NCBI GenBank assembly: GCA_022570795.1
Contig: JAKUDP010000004.1
Coordinates: forward strand, 1,240,001 to 1,304,000
DNA from: Sphaerulina vaccinii
Lineage: Eukaryota > Ascomycota > Dothideomycetes > Mycosphaerellales > Mycosphaerellaceae
Length of the DNA stretch: 64,000 bases
Reading direction: 5' to 3'
This document shows, one piece after another, positions 1 to 12,370 of this stretch (positions are counted from its first letter, which is position 1; the number at the start of each line of letters is the position of its first letter). The notes beneath the pieces were generated by a model that made no database searches, was not told the origin of the DNA, and was given only the letters and a program-made list of their open reading frames with translations. Both the position numbers and the translations under genes were made by a program.

Positions 1-2880
1 AATGTCCCTAGATATTATAGTAGGCTCGTTGTGGCATTGCTGTCTAGCACTCGTTTATACTACAACGAACAATCGGCGAGGCTTTGTTTCTAGCCCAATC
101 CTAGATCTTCTCTTCTAGATAAGCTAGTATAGTATTAGTAGACTATTAAAATAATAATAAGAGAATATTAGCTTACTAGAAAGTTGTCTAATAACTACTA
201 TATACTCCTTCTATATATTAATATACTATAGCGACTTTATTAGCGCCTTAATAGGTCTCTAGTCGTTCCCTACTATACGATTTACTAATTAATTAAAGTA
301 TATACTATAGTATACTATATTATAGTAAATATATTCCTACTATTTATAGAATAGTAAAAGAGTATAGAAGTAATATTTAAGACCTAGAATGTTAGTTTAA
401 TAGTCTATTAATATTCGTCTATTATTTATACTACTAGCCTATATTGAACTTATATCTATTATAACTGCAGAGATACTATTATTATTAATATATTGCTATT
501 TAATTAGGCTTCTAGTTATAGTATAAATAGTATATAAGAGATAATTAAATATATTATAGTAGACCTATATAGTCTTACTAAAAATAATAATTTTTATAAA
601 GAGAATATCTCCTAATATTAGTAGAATATTCTATAAATAGTTAGGTAATATATATTTACTTTTATCTACTTCTTAATTCTAGAGAGTCTAAATAAAATCT
701 TATTTAGATTCTTCTACTAGATCTATTTAAATAATATATTAGCTTTAAAGTAGTAAACTTAATAGAATAGTACTACTATTTTATAGTAAAAGTAGATAAT
801 TATAATCTAATTACTATTCTAGTAATATATCTAGATATATTACTATTAACTATTAGCTTAATATTCTACTAATAGTAGAATACTATTTGTTACCTTATCT
901 CTCGGACCCTATTTCTAATACTCGAATTTATAGAGGATACTACCGAAGTGCGTACCCTCTAGGTATAATAAGAGGCGTCGGCGTATAAAATAAGCTAAGA
1001 TTCGGTCTTAATTTGTAAAGGTAGTATAAAGTTAGGTAAAGTAGTTCTTGCCCTAGTCTCGGAGGTATTCTTAAATAAGGCTATACTATTTAAAGTTAAC
1101 TAGAACATTTAGCGAATAGTAATTTACTATTATATTAATACTTACCGAATGTTAGCTAATTGTTAGTATAATATAAGACTAATTCTTTAATCTCCTTAAT
1201 AATACTTCTTAGCGTCCGCGATAGGAGAGGAGGAATATAGGAGTGCTTTCTTATAGATATCTAGAGTATATAGGGATATTTCTTAATATTAAGTAGAACA
1301 AACTTCCTAAACTTAATAGAGTAGTATAAATCAAGTATTTAGCTAGAGCTAGTTCCTAGATAGACGTTGTCTTTACTATTAGCCTAATATTTAGCAAATA
1401 GTAGTTAAATACTCTATACTTACTATAGTATTACCTCTGCGACCTTAGTAGCTCTATATAATAATAGTCTAAACAGACGCCTATATCTAGACCTATTAAA
1501 AATAGCTATTTAAGGTAATCGCTATTAACTTAGTTATCGTAGCTATATACCTTAAAATAGTAGTTATCTTTATCGGCGCTATTATAGCGACAATTTATAT
1601 AAATGATATATAGGTCTTGTTTGCTACTTCTCTCCTATACTAATATTAGATAATGTTCGAAAACTAGTTAACTACTATTTAACTAATATTTATATATTAA
1701 AAGAACTCTAGCTTTAGAAAGTAGAAATATAACTAATCCTTATAGGTAGTACGACTTGCGAATTTATAATAGAATATAAAAAATATACTACTATCTAGTT
1801 AATATTATAATAATATTTATAGAGGAATATATATATTACTATATATTATCTAGGAAAGTCTAGCTTATTATAAATATAATTCTTTTTTTTATATTACTTA
1901 TACTAGTTCTAGAAATTATTAGGTAGGTCGAAGTATTTATATTCTATATAGATTAGCTTTAGTTAATACTATACTATTAGGCTAATATTAATATAATATT
2001 CTTCGAATAGTAATTTATTTCTTATAAACTTTTTAAGAAATATATAATAGTATATTCTACTATAGCTAAACTTATATTTTTTATATAGAATACTACCTAG
2101 ATAGTTACCTAGAAGAAGGTATTTTATATCTAATATTCTACCTTCTTACCTATAAGTATACTAAGTCTAGTTTCTTATTAGTATTTATTTAATATTCTTT
2201 TAATATTCTATTAGTAGTTAATTAATATACTTATATTAATATCTACTATATTAGTACTAGTAGTAAAGTCGACAAGATATCTAGTTTCTTATAAAAAGCT
2301 AGCTAGATAATCTAGTAGAGTACTAATATACTCTAACTTTTTAATTATTATTAGTCTTAACTTTATAGCTATAATAAAAATTGTTAGATCTCTAATCTCT
2401 TTAACGTCTATATCTTTTGCCTATCGAAAATCGGTCTTAGAATAGAACTAATCCTTATACTCCTCGTAGCCAATAGCTAGATTATCGAGCTCTTTTAGTA
2501 TATCTATAAGAGAACAGTCTGGCAACGTTAGCATTGTAACTATTTCGAACGTTATACGTATATCCTCGACGTTTAATAGCGTATCGGGTTCTATAAGATC
2601 GATACTTGGAACTAGGACTATATAGTTAGGTGTTATTAGTAGTACTATCCTATTACTAAATATTAGATAAATATTATAGTAATATTAAAATAATACTTTA
2701 GAAAACCTTACTCGAATGTTGTAGAATGCTTCGACCTACGCTATAGAATATAGGTAGGGAAATAAACTTTAACTCCTAGGTATACTAACTTAGATTTAAT
2801 TATTAGTTAAATAATAAAGTAATAATAGCTTATAGGGCAGATATTATTGTTATAGGAAGGAATAAGTTCGTTAATTCCTA
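1..2880. repeat. AT-rich RIP-degraded repeat block
   Basis: This block is dominated by TA, AT and CTA steps. Long stretches, for example 121-360, contain almost no CpA or TpG, while CpG survives here and there. That pattern is the signature of repeat-induced point mutation, which converts CpA to TpA in duplicated DNA. All six frames are full of stops and I see no surviving transposon protein motif, so the parent element cannot be named. Composition returns to normal between about 2870 and 2990. The element probably continues beyond position 1. Confidence 0.85.
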
Positions 2881-2946
2881 GGCGCCCTCGTTCTTTTAGA
2901 CCTGCCCTACTTAGTAACTAGCGCGCTGCTTAGTAACTAGGCGCCC
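2878..2946. repeat. Short direct repeats at the edge of the RIP block
   Basis: Two copies of CTTAGTAACTAG lie at 2910-2921 and 2929-2940. A second motif, CTAGGCGCCC, occurs at about 2878-2887 and 2937-2946. They sit exactly where the AT-rich block gives way to normal DNA, so they may be part of the terminus of the decayed element. No matching partner can be seen because the other end is outside the window. Confidence 0.35.
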
Positions 2947-3297
2947 GGGCTCAGAACGGACTCGCGTCACCTGCCCGCGCGTGTCCGCGAAAGGCAGCGG
3001 CGAGTGATTTTAGAGTTTCTGGTCTTGGCGGTCGCGGCAGTCGCGACTGCCCTTTCTTTGGGACGCGTCGAGGCAACAGACCTCATCTATCACTCTTATC
3101 ATATCGAACGCCACCACTTCATCACAGTCTCTCTTTGCACGTACTGTACACATACACTGCTTCTACACTTGTCCGCTCCCGGAGGTTCTACAGAATCTGG
3201 CTCTTCCACTACTTCCAAGACAAAGTTCTTCCAGAAGCGAGGAATACTTGCACTTGCACATACGAAATGACCTGACAAGGCTTGGAAGAGCCTCATC
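2947..3297 (+). promoter_or_regulatory. Promoter and 5' leader region of the MEC1/ATR gene
   Basis: This is the normal-composition stretch between the RIP block and the kinase start codon. It is only about 350 bp, so the promoter must be compact or extend into the AT-rich block. Short open frames are present on both strands but none looks like a protein. No clear TATA box is visible. Confidence 0.4.
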
Positions 3298-6200
3298 ATG
3301 GCTCGTCGACAGCATGCCACCCTCAATGGACATCATGCCAACGGAGATGCTCCGCCACCTTCTACACTGGCCGCTCAAATTGTTCAAAACCAGACTCGAC
3401 AGGCCACAAGCCAGCCTCAGGAAGAGACAGCCAGCTTTCGAGATCTCTTACACGAGATCCTCCACAGTAATGCTGCATCTCCTGAGACGGACGTTGGCGT
3501 GAACGCACAACTCATCAACGTGGTCATTCAGGCTGGACTCGTGCCTCTCACTTTAGACAATCCGTTCGCCGACTGGGATGTACTCATACCACAAGCCATG
3601 GACAGCATTGCCGTCATCGAATCCACGATCAAACGCCAGCCAGAAGTTCTGCTATCTCAGATCTCACCGGATGGTCCGAAACTCATCTTGAGCATAGTCG
3701 CGACCGTGATCGCCCTTCTTGGAAAGCCCAAGTGCGAGCAGTTAGCGGTGCGAGGTCTACTAATCCGCTCATTGAAGTCTCTAGACACTTCGATAGACCT
3801 ATGGCAACATGCTCACGCACTCTCTGATGTGTTGCAGCAAAGTGTGGACGGTACGTGATGCAGCGTTAAGGTAAGTGAACTTTTAGCTTATTTCTTTACA
3901 GAGGCACTTTCAGCGTTGGAGGCATTACCTGCTCATAGCGCAGCACTCGATCTCACCTTACCTCCTGCCCGAGGCCTTGCCAAGTTCTGGCCTCAAACAG
4001 AAGGCAGCATCGCATTGCCACCAGGCAGTACGGCTACTGTTACGGAAGCGAGTCGAGCTTTCATCATCGCTCTGGAGCTGTGTCAACTTCTTGGCCTCGA
4101 TGTCAACTGGAGGCAAGAAGTCTGCTTGCGTTTGCAACGCCTCGCATATCCTCTGAAGGCGCAGCTGATCAAGGCAACACAATGGGACTCCGCAGTGCAA
4201 CAGTTACTCGTCCTTCCTTACAACTGGCTCCTCTTGACTGCTTTCTTTGCCGACTTCGCAAGAGCACCGCCATCGACCACAGTACAGAAGATGCTAGCGG
4301 CAGCTTCGATGACTCTACTGAGTACGCATGTGGAGCCTACCAAGGACATCATCATTCCAGCATTGCGAGAACTATTAGTTGAAGAAGTCTGGCAGTCATT
4401 GCACGAAGATCTGAAGATTGCCATTGCCGCTTGGTTCTCTCGACTAGAAGCAGAGACCAGTGCACCTGAGCAGCTTGCTTCATTCACAGAGACATTCCGG
4501 GCCGAAGACTCAATGACCGACAGCGAATTGCACACAAGATTTCAGCAGTTCAGCGTGGCCAATACTTGCAGTGGCAGGCGACCAAGACTTCGCAAACGAC
4601 GAAAAGTGTCCGTTGATGAGCCTGCCACGCGCCGAGTCGTTGTAATTCGACGCGCTTCGAAGTTGCTCACTGGCGTCGACAGCGATGATCTTTCTGCGCT
4701 ACCTGATGTTGCCGTTTCTGTTTATGCAACACTCCAACAGGAAGACCAATGTGCTGCATGGCAGTCCTTGACGGAGCTAGCAAATCATGAGCTGGATATC
4801 ACTCTTTCCACTATCTCGCGACTCATAGAGGCTGGTGAACAGCATGAGAACAAGGAACAACGAGTTCTGGCAATCTTGGCCATTCGAGCCTGCGTACAGC
4901 GTACCGACGATGCGAAATATGTTGACATCAGAACAAGTCACTTCGCTCAACACTGCCTGAACTCCCTTCGAAGCTCGATTCGCGAGTTGAGGACCGCTTC
5001 TGCGCAGACCTTATCGAGTCTCCTTCGTGACAGTCTGCCAGAGACACTGAGAGTTCAAAATCGACAAGTCGTGCTGGAACACCTGCGAGCTGCATCTACT
5101 CGAAATGTTGCCAGCGAACAAGAAACACTGGTCACAGCGTGGGGCCAGGTCGCCATCTCGTGCGGCGAGAAAGAGCTCAATCTGGCTCTGCTCCAGCTGG
5201 TCGAATACCTTGGGCATGGTAACGCCTTTGTGTGTGCGATGGCATTTTCTGAGCTGGAATCTATCGCTACATACAAAGGCTTATCGCCCAAGGACTTATT
5301 CCAGCCGTTCTGGCGTTCGATCGCAGTGGCTGTTGTACAAGAGCTTCACAGTAAACCCCAAAAGGCCCAACAGCTTTGCGACCTGTTGAGTATGGACGTT
5401 AACAGCTTTCTCATGTTGACGCAGCGCGAGATACTGCCGTTCCTCGTCCTGACTAAGAGGAAGGATATCCTGCAGAGAGTTGCAAACGCGCGAGGCCATG
5501 GTGCTACAGTCGAGGACATCATCATGCAGCCAAGCACGAATCTGGCTGCCATACTTGCGTTCTTGCTCTCACAATCTTCCCATGAAGCTGAAGAACTTGC
5601 CTTCTCATGCCTGAGAGAAGTTGCGCCAGATCTACGAAAGACGGATATGACAAGCCTCGTAAAGGTTAATCCTGTGCTGGTAGCATGCGAAATGCTCAAG
5701 CTCGGCGGCGAACAAAGCCCAGAGAGGAAGTCTAGGTCATATCAGGCATTTCAAACATTTGCGAATATCGCCGAGAGACTACCTGGCCAGCGCAAGGTCC
5801 ATGCTAAGTCATCGAGAGCTGTGGCTTCATTCTTCGATGACAAAATCCTTGGAATCTTGACGCACTTCTCCGGTCAGCTGGAGACTGGCCCACAACCGGA
5901 GTCCACAATGGAGAAGACCCGTTGCTTGAAGGGTCTGGCGGACATGCTTATCATTGCTAAGGGCCAACTTTCAGCTGCGCTGCCACAGATCCGCGGATGC
6001 TTACAATCTGGTCTCGAGCAGCCAGAGCTATGTGACATAGCATTTGATACTTGGCTGTGTATGGTTCCGCTACTGGAAGAAGATGACATGTCATCAGTCA
6101 TCGATGAGACTTTCGTGCTCATCAAACGATACTGGTCGAGTCTGACACTCGACACGCAGCAAAGGACGCACGAAATGCTCAGCCAACTGGTCAAGGCTCA

Positions 6201-9200
6201 CAATATGCTGTTGCAGGAGAACATCATGACTGTGCCGTCACTGGAAGGTATTCCGCTTCTATCGAAGTTTGACGCTGAGTTCAATCGCCTCAAGTCGCAA
6301 AAGACCAACGAGGAGTTCTGCAAGGCATTTACCACTCGCCTGAAGGATGATAGCGATACAGTCGTGCTCCAAGGACTCGAGGAACTTGTTCCCTTTCTGG
6401 AGTCGCACCAGGAGTTCATACACGAGACTGCTGCAAGCGAGCTACCATCGGCGGTACTATCCGAGCTCCTTTGCGCTTTGCTTGACATTACAGTCAAGTA
6501 TGCCAACGTCAACCCAACAGCCGCAGAGCTATGTGGGAAGTCGCTCGGTATCATTGGTTGTCTCGACCCCAATCGAGTGGAAGCAACACGAAGGACAGGT
6601 CACATTCTTGTTTTGTCTAATTTTGACAAGGCGAACGAAGTGATCGACTGGGTGGTCGCATTACTCCAGGATGTCCTTGTGAAGTCGTTCAATTCTGTCT
6701 CCGACCCAAAAGCTCAGGGCTTTCTCGCGTACACTATGCAGGAGCTGCTAGGATTCTGCAACTTCCCTCAGATAGCAGAAATGCGTCCTCGCGCATCACA
6801 AGCTCCCGAAGCTGCTACGAAATGGTATGCAATGCCAGAGCACATCCGCACAGCTCTCACACCTCTCTTGAGTTCGAGGTACGTTGTTACCAGTAACAAC
6901 GCTCCGAATCCGCCCGATCGAGTATATCCTGGATTCTCTCCCAACACTTCTCACAGTTCCTGGCTGAGGTCGCTCACCATCGATCTGATGGTCAGAGCCA
7001 AAGGTGACAATGCAAAAGCAATCTTCACGCTCCTTGCGCGCATCATCCGAGGGGACTTGGCTATCGCACGGTTCCTGTTCCCATACGCAGTGCTCAACGT
7101 GGTCATCGGTGGCACTACTTCAGAAGTTCAGGACCTCACAAATGAGTTTATGGCTACGCTGCAAGCAAGCTCAGGAGATCCCGCCCAGCAGGAGAACATC
7201 CGGCTCTGTAGCGAGAGCATCTTCTCCGTTCTCGACTACACCTCCACGTGGTTACGTGAGAAGAGGAACGAGGGTCAACGAATCCGCAACGAGGCTTATA
7301 AGACAGGTGTGTCGCCTAGTGAGTTTGACGAAGCCCGCGATATGGGTCAAATGGAGACGGTCGAGAACTTCCTAGCCTCCATCCCTCCCGAGATCATTGC
7401 AAACAAAGCTATAGAGTGCCGGTCATATGCTCGTGCACTTTTCCACTGGGAGCAACACATACGCCAAGAACGAGAGCTCATTCCGACATTGAAGATGACC
7501 AAGAAGCACGAAGATATGTACGATCGATTGCAAGATATCTACACGCAGATCGAAGAACCTGACGGCCTCGAGGGCATTGCTGCTCATCTAAACATGATCA
7601 CTGAAGAGCAACAAACCATAAATCATGCCAAAGCTGGAAGATGGACTGCTGCTCAGGCATGGTATGAACTCAAGCTTGCAGAAGAGCCTACAGACACTGA
7701 GTTTCAGCACCAAATTCTGCTGTGTCAGAGAGAGACTGGTCAGTACGCTACTCTGCTACGTTATGCCAACAGCTTCCTCGACCCTGATCAAAGTGGCGAC
7801 AACGTACCAGCGGCGATCCAGACTCATCTTCCACTGGCAGCCGAGGCATGCTGGATGACCGAAGACTTTAATGGTCTCAAGCGACGACTACTTATCCAGC
7901 CTCAAGAACTCAAGGCAGACTTCCACTTGGGCATCGGTCAAGCTCTGCTCAGTGCTACAGGTGGGACCGACGACTCCATCTCAGAGATCATCAAGGCTCT
8001 CCGCTTGTCAATCGTAGAAGGACTATCGACAGCTAGTACCGGCTCGTTGCAAACATGCCATGCGGAACTGATGAAGCTTCACGTGCTATATGAGGTTGAA
8101 GCATTGTCAGGAGTTGAGACTGCCAACACCTCGAAGCTGCTGGCGGCTTTTGACAAGCGCCTCAATGCTGTCGGCGGATATGTGCAGGATAAGCAGTTCA
8201 TACTTGGTACGCGTCGTGCAGTCATGCGACTTCTGCCAGACTCCTTCAAAGATACGGATATAGGCGCATCATGGCTCACCACCGCTAGACTTGCTCGACA
8301 ATCCAAGAACATTACAAGCGCTTACAATGCGGTACTCAAAGCTGTCGAATATGAGAACCCTGGTTCAAAGGTCGAAGAGGCAAGATTGCTGTGGGTCGAG
8401 GGTCATCAAAGGCAGGCTATACGAGCACTGGAGGCTGCCATTGATTCTGACGTGCTAGACGTGGAAGATCCCAATATGCCTGGTGTGTCACTCGGTGCGA
8501 CGAGCACCATGTCTGAGATCAATGGGCACAAGCAGAGCCCGCTCTTGGGCAAAGCGCTTCTACTGCTAGCCAAGTGGCTAGACGCTTCTGGACAGAGTCA
8601 GACGAAGGACATGACGGAACGTTATCAGAAGGCAGCTCGTCGCCACCAAAGATGGGAGAAAGGCCACTACTACCTTGGAAAGCACTATAGCAAGCTTTTG
8701 GAAGTTCAGAAGACTTTGCCGAAGGATAAGCAGCTTGCAACTTACCTGACCGGCGAGCTCACCAAGCTGGTCATTGATAACTCTCTGCGCTCAATACCAT
8801 TCGGGAACAAGTACTGGCACGAGACTATCCCACGCATCCTCACTCTCTGGCTGCAGCTTGGCATGGACTCCTTGAAGGCTGCGCGAGGAGAGGATGATGC
8901 CATCTTCCAAAAGCGTAAGAAGTCGTTACAAGCTTGCAATCGGCAACTGCAGAAGTACTTCGAACGAGTTCCGCCTTACGTCTTCTACCATGCGCTTCCC
9001 CAACTGATATCACGCATAGCGCATCCACATCCGGAAGTCTGGCAGCAGCTATGCAACATCTTGGTCAGGATCACTTCCACACATCCAAGTCAGTCACTCT
9101 GGAGTTTGCTTGCAGTGCCACAATCCAAGGACGAGCTGCGAAAGTCGCGTGGCAGGGAGGTATTAATGAAGCTTCGAGACCCGAAGAATCAGCCCAAGCA

Positions 9201-10485
9201 CGATGCATCTAACATTGACCTCAAGACGCTCATTGTGCACAGCGAAAGGCTTTGCGCTGCATTGATTCTTGCCTGTGAACAGCCAGTCGAGGCTAGAGCT
9301 GTGCATGTCAGCTTGTCAAAGAATCTAGCCTTCAGGCTCAATCTTGCCCCCAGCAACCTCGTCGTGCCTGTTGAGTCGACACTGATAGCGTCTGCTCCTG
9401 CCGCGTCAAATAGCGACTCTATCCGGCGCCATAAAGCGTTCTCTCAAGACAAGATCACAATCCAGTCCTTCCAGGATGATGTGCTCGTCCTGAACTCTCT
9501 ACAGCGGCCAAGAAAGATCACAGTCCGCGGCTCCGATGGTAAGCTCTACGGTTTACTATGCAAACCCAAAGACGATCTCCGCAAAGACCAACGTCTTATG
9601 GAATTCAACGGCATCATCAATCGAGCTCTGAAACGCAATCCAGAAAGCAGCAAACGTCGCCTGTTTATCAAAACTTACGCAGTAACCCCCCTCAGCGAAG
9701 AATCTGGCTCAATCGAATGGGTAGAAGGAATCAAACCCATGCGCGACATCCTACTCAACGCATACGGTTCCAAAGGCATCCGACCCAACTACAACGAAAT
9801 CCGGAAAAGTCTCGACGTCGCCTCAGCAGCCGAAGAGAACGCCCACGTCTTCAACGACGAAGTGCTCTCACTATTCGAGCCGGTCCTGCACGAATGGTTC
9901 ACAGAAACATATCCTGAACCGGAGATCTGGTTCAATGCTCGATTGCGCTACGCACGTTCAGCAGCTGTCATGTCAATAGTAGGACACATTCTCGGATTAG
10001 GTGATCGTCACGGCGAGAACATCTTACTCATGGAAGGAACTGGAGGTGTTTTTCACGTTGACTTCAACTGTCTCTTCGACAAAGGTCTGACATTCGAGAA
10101 ACCAGAACGCGTACCCTACCGTCTGACTCACAACATGGTTGATGCTATGGGACCATATGGTTATGAAGGTCCTTTCCGCAAGTCTTCGGAACTGACATTG
10201 GGTCTGTTGAGACAAGAACGTGATACTTTGATGACTGTTCTGGAGACGTTCTTGTATGATCCTACTGCGGACTTTGTGGACAAGGGCAAGAAGAGACGGA
10301 ACACGCCTGGTGTACCTGAGACTCCGGGTGAGATCTTGGAGAGTGTGGGGACTAAGCTGAAAGGCCTCTTAGTCGGAGAAACTGTACCTTTGAGTGTGGA
10401 GGGTTATGTTGATGCTCTGATTCAGCAAGCTACGAGCCACTTCTTGCTGGCGAGCATGTACATTGGCTGGTGTTCATTCTTGTAA
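3298..10485 (+). CDS. MEC1: ATR-type checkpoint kinase (Mec1/UvsB/Rad3 family)
   Basis: PIKK-family Ser/Thr kinase that senses RPA-coated single-stranded DNA and drives the replication and DNA-damage checkpoint in the nucleus. Model: exon 1 3298-3850, intron 3851-3901, exon 2 3902-10485, giving 2,378 aa, a usual length for fungal ATR. Order seen: long helical-repeat N-terminus, a UME-like segment near residues 980-1080, a FAT region from about 1350, the kinase domain with catalytic GDRHGEN (Asp about 2219) and the metal-binding VDFN (Asp about 2238), then a FATC tail ending MYIGWCSFL. The kinase signature LTHNMVDAMGPYGYEG is typical of ATR rather than ATM or TOR. The first donor (GTACGT at 3851) is required, because the stronger-looking GTAAGT at 3871 would leave an in-frame TGA. 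The gene converges on the tyrosinase gene 122 bp downstream. Confidence 0.95.
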
Positions 10486-10607
10486 GAATCACTGTCACAT
10501 GAATGGCATTGCTTCCGATCTGAACGAAATCGGCGTCACTGGTTTGTCTGAATACCCGATGGCAGGTCCGATATACATTATACATTAGGGTATCTCATTC
10601 GCGATGT

Positions 10608-11674
10608 CTATGCGTAGGTCGCACACGATGACCCAGAGCGCAGATCCATCACACTGGCAACAGTCACATTATCTGCCAATGGATTTGCGACCCAGAGCAC
10701 ATGGTTCAGCGTAGTAATAGGTCCATTGTCGCCACTCGTGGCCGTCCACTCAGGTCCGGGCGTAGCCCAAGAGTTGGCCGAATTGAACTCCTTACTTGGT
10801 GTGTTCGGTCTTCCTATTTCCGTCAAACGTCCCGGCAGGCCAGCTGACTGCCAGTTCCACCACATTCTGTCGATATTCGCATGATGTAGAAAGAAAATTG
10901 GATCTCCAGGCGCCAACAGAGCGTCTGCCATGACTCTTCCGACTCCCTCGTGGCCAGCGATGTGGACCCAGTTCTCGAGACAGCCACTCACCCCTTCCCA
11001 ATCTGGTGAGCGCATACATATGTCGATCTCTGCTTGTGCTGCACGAGCAAATTGTGTCGGGTTCAGCTTCCTCCTCAAACACAATGGATCTTGTGCGATC
11101 CCGTTCCCGTCAAAGACCAAGGTGAGGTTCGCAAAAGGTCCTGTTGTCACGCAATCGTCGGGACCAGTCCCATCGCCACCAAATCCAAACTGTGGGTCCC
11201 AGACTGCAGCGCCAGCCAGATTTCCAACGTCCCGTGCCATTTCCCAGTACGGAGTGCCAAGATTGTAGTTGCAATGCTGGGACAACATCATCTCATGTAC
11301 TCGGAGGTAGTATCGATGCCATGGCAAGAAAGCTCCCACGCCGTGTATCCAGTTCTTGCTCTTGATGTGTGCCCACTGGAGTTCTTCCCAGACGGATCGT
11401 GCACCAGGTACTCCGTAACCTTGCGATGTCTCCTGCAAACATTGTACTGCGGTCAAGTATGCTGTCTTCTCTTGGTTGCTCAGAGTTGTCCATGATCGTC
11501 TTTGCACCGGTGTTCGGCATGGAGGGTTAAACTGTGCCAGAACCAAGCTCGCAGATAGCAGAATCCAGCTGAAGAGATCAATTAGCAGACATCTCTGGAA
11601 AAAGCAGATTGCCTCAGCAGTGTCCGTTCTCGCACGAGAGAGCTTGGTAAGATAGCTTACCTCAAGGAATGCAT
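10608..11674 (-). CDS. Secreted tyrosinase (type-3 copper oxidase)
   Basis: Copper monooxygenase/oxidase acting on phenols, linked in fungi to melanin or secondary metabolism. Model: exon 1 11674-11661 (14 nt), intron 11660-11569, exon 2 11568-10608, giving 324 aa. I chose this start because it creates a complete signal peptide (MHSLSWILLSASLVLA, then QFNPPC). The contiguous frame upstream of exon 2 lacks one and runs through a GTAAGC...CAG intron. CuA ligands fit His72, His80 and His89 (FLPWHRYYLRVHE). CuB ligands fit His207, His211 and the His233-His234 pair in FFLHHANIDRMWWNWQ. The short form without a large C-terminal pro-domain resembles secreted fungal tyrosinases. Start confidence is moderate; family is secure. 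Confidence 0.9.
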
Positions 11675-12370
11675 AGTACTGATGCCGATAAATGAGCGGC
11701 AGGGCGCTGTAGGCGTAAATGTATGGCGAGGTCAGAAGATCGAGAGTAGACACTGCTAAAACGGCTAGTAGTATTGTCAACAATGTCAACAAGCTGCCAT
11801 TTGGTAGTCGCGAACAGCTGAGGCAATAGCAATTCAGGTAAGTCGAACTCTGTTGGCTGAGAGTGGGCGACTTCCGGGCAGGCGCGGGTGATAAGTGGTA
11901 AGAACGGCGTGGAACGACGTGAAGTCGGAAGCTACCAGCCCACAGCAACATCTTACCCAAGCATATCATGAGCCGAGCACCAAGCACAGTTCACATAGCG
12001 AGTTGTCTCAGCCGCGCTAAGTACTACCTTCGCGCGTTCCTGAGCAACGTTGCATCCGAGCAAAGATCATGAACTATATCGTCGAGTATTCTGACATATC
12101 AGTACTGTCGATTCAATCGGAAGCGATGTCATATTGAAGCAAGACAGTGAGTAGTGAAGGAAACTGTTAATACAGTAGCTATCTGACTGGAGCAGACATA
12201 GAAGCTGTCGTAAGTATCGTAGCAGGCTGTTTCTGCTCGGATCTAGGTGTACAATCATCGCAATATGCTCATACACATATGTTCATCTTTCACTATTTCC
12301 CATGCGGTGCAAGCTTGGGAGACTTTTGGCGATATGGTTCGGGACTTCGAACTGCATCTCGGACTTTTAG
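11675..12370. other. Intergenic region between receptor gene and tyrosinase
   Basis: This stretch holds the 3' flank of the receptor gene and the promoter of the tyrosinase gene, both transcribed leftward. Open frames are short and lack codon character. No RNA gene or repeat was recognised. Confidence 0.5.
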
